This document shows, in pieces, positions 6,511 to 9,670 of a stretch of DNA of 9,670 bases. How positions within the stretch are numbered: the first letter of the stretch is position 1; the number at the start of each line of letters is the position of its first letter. The notes beneath the pieces are model-generated. The model saw only the letters and a list, made by a program, of their open reading frames with translations, searched no databases and was not told where the DNA came from. Position numbers and translations under genes: made by a program. This DNA comes from CAYNRQ01 sp964399875 (GTDB taxonomy: Archaea > Aenigmatarchaeota > Aenigmatarchaeia > QMZP01): contig CAYNRQ010000041.1 in assembly GCA_964399875.1 (NCBI GenBank), positions 1 through 9,670 of the forward strand, read 5' to 3'.

Positions 6511-8273
6511 TTCCCATCTCCTCTAACAACTCCTTTTCATCAGGCCTTAGCCTGGTTTTTATTCTTTCCAGGTTTTCCAAGTCCTGTGACCTGAGGTGAT
6601 TGTCCAGAACATCACCTTCTTTTATATCTTTGCCCATTGTTATGCCGTCCATAGAAAGAGCAACCCTTTCACCTATTGCCGCTTCCTTTATGTTTTCACC
6701 CCTGGATTGTATCTCTTTGATCTCACCAACAATCTTGCCCTTTAGTTTGAGTTTATATCCAGGTTTTACAGTACCCTTTACAACCTCTATACCAAAAACA
6801 GCTGGTTTGCACTGCCTGAATACAAATCCCTTAAGAACACGGACTCTTCCAGGGCGTGTAACACTCTCTAGCAATTTTTCTTCTGCCCTTTTCTTTTTAT
6901 CCTGCATCCATTTCTTGTAGTCTTCCACAAGTTTATATATAACATTGGAACTGAACAGACCAATTCGGTTGTCCTTTGCCAGTTTCTTAACCTCATCAGG
7001 AACCTTTACATTGAATGCAAACATGAGGGGATCTTCCAAAGTCCTGATCTCAAGTATATCGGATTTATTCACATCACCAACCATGGCTTTTCTTATGGGC
7101 ATTCCCATCCCTTTCAGTGTTTTTACCAGGGCTTCCAGGCTTCCCAAGGTATCTGCCTTTATGAAAACACCTTCTTTTTCAGTTTCTATCTCTACCTCTT
7201 CCACTTCTTTCAGGATCTCTTCTTCAGCATTTTGGATCTGTTTTTCATTCCTCACCGCCCTTAGCGGCGAACCTGCAAGAACATTCTCAAGGCCCGGAGC
7301 AGCTATTTTAATACCATCAGCCGCATGAACAGAATCAACCTGCTGGAAGTTTTTTTCTGTCCTTATCTCCTTCAGGGGCTGTGGTTTTAACAATGCCTTT
7401 ACCCTTGTTTTAATTATCTTTTCATCCTTCCTCATACCTCCAATAACAAGGTAATCGTTCTTCTTTATCTCACCGTCATAAAGTATAACATCTATTGTAA
7501 CACCAAGGCCCTTGTATTCCTTAACTTCCAGAACGGTTCCCTTGCCTTCCCCCTCCCTGACTTCCAGGCCACCCTTAAGATATCTTTCTGTGATACCGGC
7601 CAGAACCATCAAGAGGTCCGGAACACCCTCGCCTGTGATGCCTGACACAGGGACTACGGCAACCTGTTTTGCATAATCAGAGACTCTGTCATACCTTTCG
7701 GCTTGAAACCCTTTGGATGTCAGCTGGCCCACTGTTTTGTAGAGTTTTTCCTCCAGTTCATCCTGGACTCTCTGGCTCTGGTTTTCCAGAGTCTCGAAGA
7801 AGCATGCATTCTCTTTGGGGTTCCATCCTAACAACCGGTCAATCTTGGTCAGGGCCACAACAAACGGTGTCCTGAACTGTCTTAGATAATTAAGGCTTTC
7901 CTCTGTCTGCGGCTGGAAACCCTCATTGATGTCAACAACAAGAACAGCCAGATCAGCTATGGCCCCGCCTCTTTTCCTCAGGGTGGTGAAGGCCTCATGG
8001 CCCGGGGAATCTATAAAAAGCAGACCAGGTATATCCAGTTTTATTTTAAGCTTGTCCAAGAGTTTTCCGCACACACCAACAAAAACATCGAATGGTATGT
8101 AGCTGGAGGAGATGTGCTGTGTTATGGCCCCGGGCTCTCCCTTGGCTATAGCGGTTCCCCTGATCTTGTCTTGCAGTGTTGTCTTTCTGGGCTAATTAGA
8201 CATGTGCCTAACTAAACCTGCCATGATCAACATGCCCTAAAAATGCAACTATGGGACACCTTATTTTGCTCAT
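6503..8273 (-). CDS. infB: Translation initiation factor aIF5B, interrupted by a 34-nt insert
   Basis: This GTPase joins ribosomal subunits during initiation. The true start is the ATG at 8273, preceded by GGAGTGA at 8285-8279 and encoding MSKIRCPIVAFLGHVDHG to 8220. Coding resumes at 8185 with KTTLQDKIRGT and runs to the TGA at 6503. Without the intervening 8219-8186, the product is 578 residues, near the family's normal size. Motifs: G1 G-H-V-D-H-G-K-T 13-20, switch I Thr40, G3 D-S-P-G-H 77-81, G4 T-K-I-D 131-134 (usually NKID), G5 S-G-I-T-G-E-G 199-205, then the beta-barrel, domain III and domain IV. As the DNA stands, the frame breaks inside the P-loop, and exon 1 would run only to a TAG at 8210-8208. 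The remaining 560 codons are intact, which suggests continuing selection. A GTG at 8074 is only an internal valine codon. Confidence 0.9.
8186..8219 (-). other. 34-nt hairpin insert in the aIF5B P-loop (candidate intron)
   Basis: Exact removal of 34 nt joins GGC (Gly18) to AAG (Lys19) and restores GHVDHGKTT. The boundary can slide by up to three bases (to 8221-8188, 8220-8187 or 8218-8185) without changing the protein. The insert has a stop in the upstream frame (TAG 8210-8208) and one in the downstream frame (TAG 8194-8192). It folds as G8218-G8217 with C8190-C8189, a U/C mismatch, then eight pairs (two G-U) from T8215/G8192 to G8208/C8199, with an 8-base loop GCACATGT. I tested the four allowed boundaries against canonical bulge-helix-bulge geometry and found no intact 4-bp central helix. 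There is no obvious target-site duplication. Intron, recoding signal, small insertion or assembly artefact all remain open. Confidence 0.8.
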
Positions 8274-8320
8274 TATAATCACTCCATATTACATAATACC
8301 CAAATGTACAAATAAATAGA
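8274..8320 (-). promoter_or_regulatory. Promoter and ribosome binding site of aIF5B
   Basis: On the minus strand GGAGTGA (8285-8279) sits five bases before the ATG at 8273. TCTATTTATTT (8320-8310) is a TATA-like box whose expected start point, about 25 bases on, would leave a leader of roughly 12 bases that includes the binding site. This supports 8273 as the real translation start, despite the frame break 54 bases later. The remaining bases to the amidohydrolase stop at 8355 show nothing else. Confidence 0.55.
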
Positions 8321-8354
8321 TAAGCCTAAAGGAAGTTTGCAGTTGCTATTCTCC

Positions 8355-9437
8355 TTAATCCCCTTCACCGTTAATGGCCTTGCTTATCGAATGCAGGTCC
8401 ATCTCATTGAGTTCCTGCCCGGCAAGCACCTTTGCCCAGACCTCAGGCCCATAGAATCTTGTGTAATCACTCAGCCTTGCAGCCTCGCCATATATATCAG
8501 GGCTTCCTGTTGGAACAAACACATCTTCTATATTATCCGAACCAATCCCTACTGGTATTCTTTTCACGAGCATCTCGCATACCCTGGCAATGCTGTTGTG
8601 GGTGGGTGCGAAAATCACTCTTTTCTGCTTCATGGATATTGCTGCTGTTGGACAACATATAACACCTATACGGGTTTCACGCATTCCGTCAAGCATGTCC
8701 TTAAACCGTTTATCGTCATATGCTGATGGTGATATGGAATGCACAGCCCAGACCATAGGCCTTCCGTCCTTATGTCTTTTTTCTGGTGGCACACAGTAAT
8801 CAACTGCATGCACAAGCTCTTCTGTCCCTGACTCTCCAGGATCATTCGCCTGATCCACATGCACATGCACTGGTTTTTCCAGCTCTGCTGCAAGACACAG
8901 TATCCTTCTCAGGTGTTCCTTGTATCCTACATGGCCCTGTTTATCATCCCTTTCTGGTAATGCGCCCAGAAAATCTGCTTCTCTTGATGCTTGCTCAAAG
9001 ATCTTCCATCTCCCAGGCTCGTTGTCCTTGAATCCAAATATAGGATATGAACCAACCCGGAAGTCTATTTTATCTGCTATTTCCTTTTTTACTTCCAGGG
9101 CAGTCTCGAAGGCAACTGTTCCTATATCTGCTGTGGTATCTATCAGGGAGAAGACCTGTTTCGTGTTAAACTCATCTGCCATCACTGTTAGAAATCTAGT
9201 CATTCTTTCTTTCAGATCCCCTGGCTTATATGCAGGACCTTTATGAAGCTCGCCTGTCAGATTCTGTTTTACTCCAAGCGGATAAGCAGATGCCTGCATT
9301 GGATCCATTCCTGCATGCTCCAGATATTTTTTATCCAATGTTCCTGCTCTGTCCAGGTGGGTGTGAAAATTTATCGCGCCTCCCATCTGTTTCACAAGCC
9401 CTGCCATGGTCGAGATATAAATTGTTTGATAAACCAT
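8355..9437 (-). CDS. Cytosine-deaminase-like amidohydrolase
   Basis: The 360-residue protein has the metal-dependent amidohydrolase (TIM-barrel) ligand pattern: N-F-H25-T-H27-L-D-R near the N-terminus, H-V-H193-V-D-Q at 191-196, A-V-H233-S-I-S, and G-I-G-S-D301-N-I-E-D-V-F at 297-307. The order H-x-H, H, H, D and the C-terminal S-D-N-x-x-D-V-F-x-P resemble the cytosine deaminase (CodA) branch, which deaminates or hydrolyses ring nitrogen compounds. The substrate cannot be fixed. It is cytosolic with no signal peptide. The ATG at 9437 is chosen because GGAGGG lies five bases upstream. A TTG at 9494 would add 19 residues with no family match, and an ATG at 9407 lacks a binding site. It stands about 80 bases before aIF5B and likely has its own promoter. 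Confidence 0.85.
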   Translation of the reverse strand: MVYQTIYISTMAGLVKQMGGAINFHTHLDRAGTLDKKYLEHAGMDPMQASAYPLGVKQNLTGELHKGPAYKPGDLKERMTRFLTVMADEFNTKQVFSLIDTTADIGTVAFETALEVKKEIADKIDFRVGSYPIFGFKDNEPGRWKIFEQASREADFLGALPERDDKQGHVGYKEHLRRILCLAAELEKPVHVHVDQANDPGESGTEELVHAVDYCVPPEKRHKDGRPMVWAVHSISPSAYDDKRFKDMLDGMRETRIGVICCPTAAISMKQKRVIFAPTHNSIARVCEMLVKRIPVGIGSDNIEDVFVPTGSPDIYGEAARLSDYTRFYGPEVWAKVLAGQELNEMDLHSISKAINGEGD

Positions 9438-9442
9438 ACAAA

Positions 9443-9461
9443 CCCTCCATTTAAAGGAGGG
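9443..9461 (-). promoter_or_regulatory. Hairpin sequestering the amidohydrolase ribosome binding site
   Basis: On the minus strand CCCTCC (9461-9456) and GGAGGG (9448-9443) form a perfect 6-bp GC-rich stem around the loop TTTAAAT. GGAGGG is the ribosome binding site, five bases before the ATG at 9437. When folded, the site is masked, so translation could depend on temperature, a ligand, a protein or an upstream ribosome. Alternatively TTTAAAT could act as a TATA box, but it is too close to 9437 unless translation starts at 9407. Confidence 0.5.
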
Positions 9462-9494
9462 GAGAAACCAAAAGGCCTCAAAGAAACCCTTCAA

Positions 9495-9617
9495 TTATTA
9501 GACTTTAGAATTAAAAAGAATTTCTATACTTCACCACAATACGTTTTTAAGCTTTCCAGAACAATAATATAATGTATTCTCTTTTGTAGATACATTCCAT
9601 TTTTTTGATGAAATCTA
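9495..9617. promoter_or_regulatory. AT-rich region upstream of the amidohydrolase
   Basis: This stretch holds no convincing gene. On the minus strand CTTTTTAATT, at about 9514-9505, is a TATA-like candidate that would start the amidohydrolase transcript near 9483, leaving a leader of about 46 bases that contains the masking hairpin. Further up, 7-bp inverted arms AATGTAT (9571-9577) and ATACATT (9590-9596), 12 bases apart, could be a weak regulator site. Confidence 0.3.
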
Positions 9618-9664
9618 TTTAAATCAGAATTCCACTGGTCTCTGACCGGTGGTTCCAAACAAGG
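9618..9664 (-). repeat. Right copy of 47-bp terminal inverted repeat
   Basis: This is the reverse complement of 1-47 with a single difference at 9636, which weakens the internal hairpin by one pair. Six further bases (caatcg) follow before the window ends and have no counterpart at the left end, where the window begins exactly at the match. The inner edges of the two copies diverge immediately after TTTAAA, which marks one real border of the repeat. Confidence 0.85.
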
Positions 9665-9670
9665 CAATCG

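Noticed and set aside
8186..8220. Intein or intein remnant in aIF5B
   Set aside because: The insert is 34 nt, out of frame, contains stops, and has no intein block such as a C-terminal HN. Only the position recalls known IF2 inteins.
8186..8221. Canonical bulge-helix-bulge intron
   Set aside because: For all four boundaries that keep the protein intact, the bases expected to form the 4-bp central helix include at least one non-pair (A/A, G/A or similar). A relaxed form was not excluded.
8337..8726. 129-residue open frame on the plus strand
   Set aside because: It is antisense to the amidohydrolase, which has clear catalytic motifs.
9547..9600. 17-residue leader peptide upstream of the amidohydrolase
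   Set aside because: It starts with ATG and ends in TAA, but has no ribosome binding site and lies upstream of the likely transcript start.
1..9664. Composite transposon bounded by the inverted repeats
   Set aside because: The interior is mostly housekeeping genes with no transposase or integrase. A contig ended at a dispersed repeat is simpler.

Overview
The window is archaeal, judging from its genes: a Hel308-type repair helicase, an archaeal/eukaryotic-type initiation factor aIF5B, an archaeal-style acylphosphatase, a DUF362 protein and a PAP2 phosphatase. Gene signals agree: good GGAGG-like ribosome binding sites on some genes, apparently leaderless starts on others, and TATA-like boxes. 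The lineage (euryarchaeal or DPANN) cannot be fixed from these genes alone. Packing is tight, with overlapping and abutting genes. The only stretch of more than 300 bases without a gene is 5595-5985.

Layout. Both ends carry the same 47-bp sequence in inverted orientation (1-47 and 9618-9664, one mismatch), so the window probably ends where an assembly broke on a dispersed repeat. Just inside the left copy is the tail of a broken zinc-ribbon gene (42-128). A leftward pair follows, acylphosphatase and DUF362 protein. It is divergent from a rightward pair, Hel308 and a DUF192 protein. The rightward pair meets, stop codon against stop codon, a leftward pair of unrecognised genes (3817-5594), one of which has an HEIGE motif. 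Upstream of these lies the 5595-5985 region with a promoter, a 21-bp palindrome and a perfect 94-bp tandem repeat that forms hairpins. The rest is leftward: PAP2 phosphatase overlapping the end of aIF5B, then a cytosine-deaminase-like amidohydrolase whose ribosome binding site lies in a hairpin.

The most striking observation is in aIF5B. The 523-residue open frame that stands out is not the whole gene. The missing N-terminus, MSKIRCPIVAFLGHVDHG, is encoded at 8273-8220 with its own ribosome binding site. It is separated from the rest of the P-loop (KTTLQDKIRGT..., from 8185) by a 34-nt hairpin-forming insert that shifts the frame and contains stops in both relevant frames. Removing exactly 34 nt restores an intact 578-residue aIF5B. 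This could be an unusual mRNA intron or other recoding element, or a disruption or assembly artefact in an essential gene. I could not fit a canonical archaeal bulge-helix-bulge splice motif to it.

No complete mobile element, CRISPR array, rRNA or tRNA gene was found.
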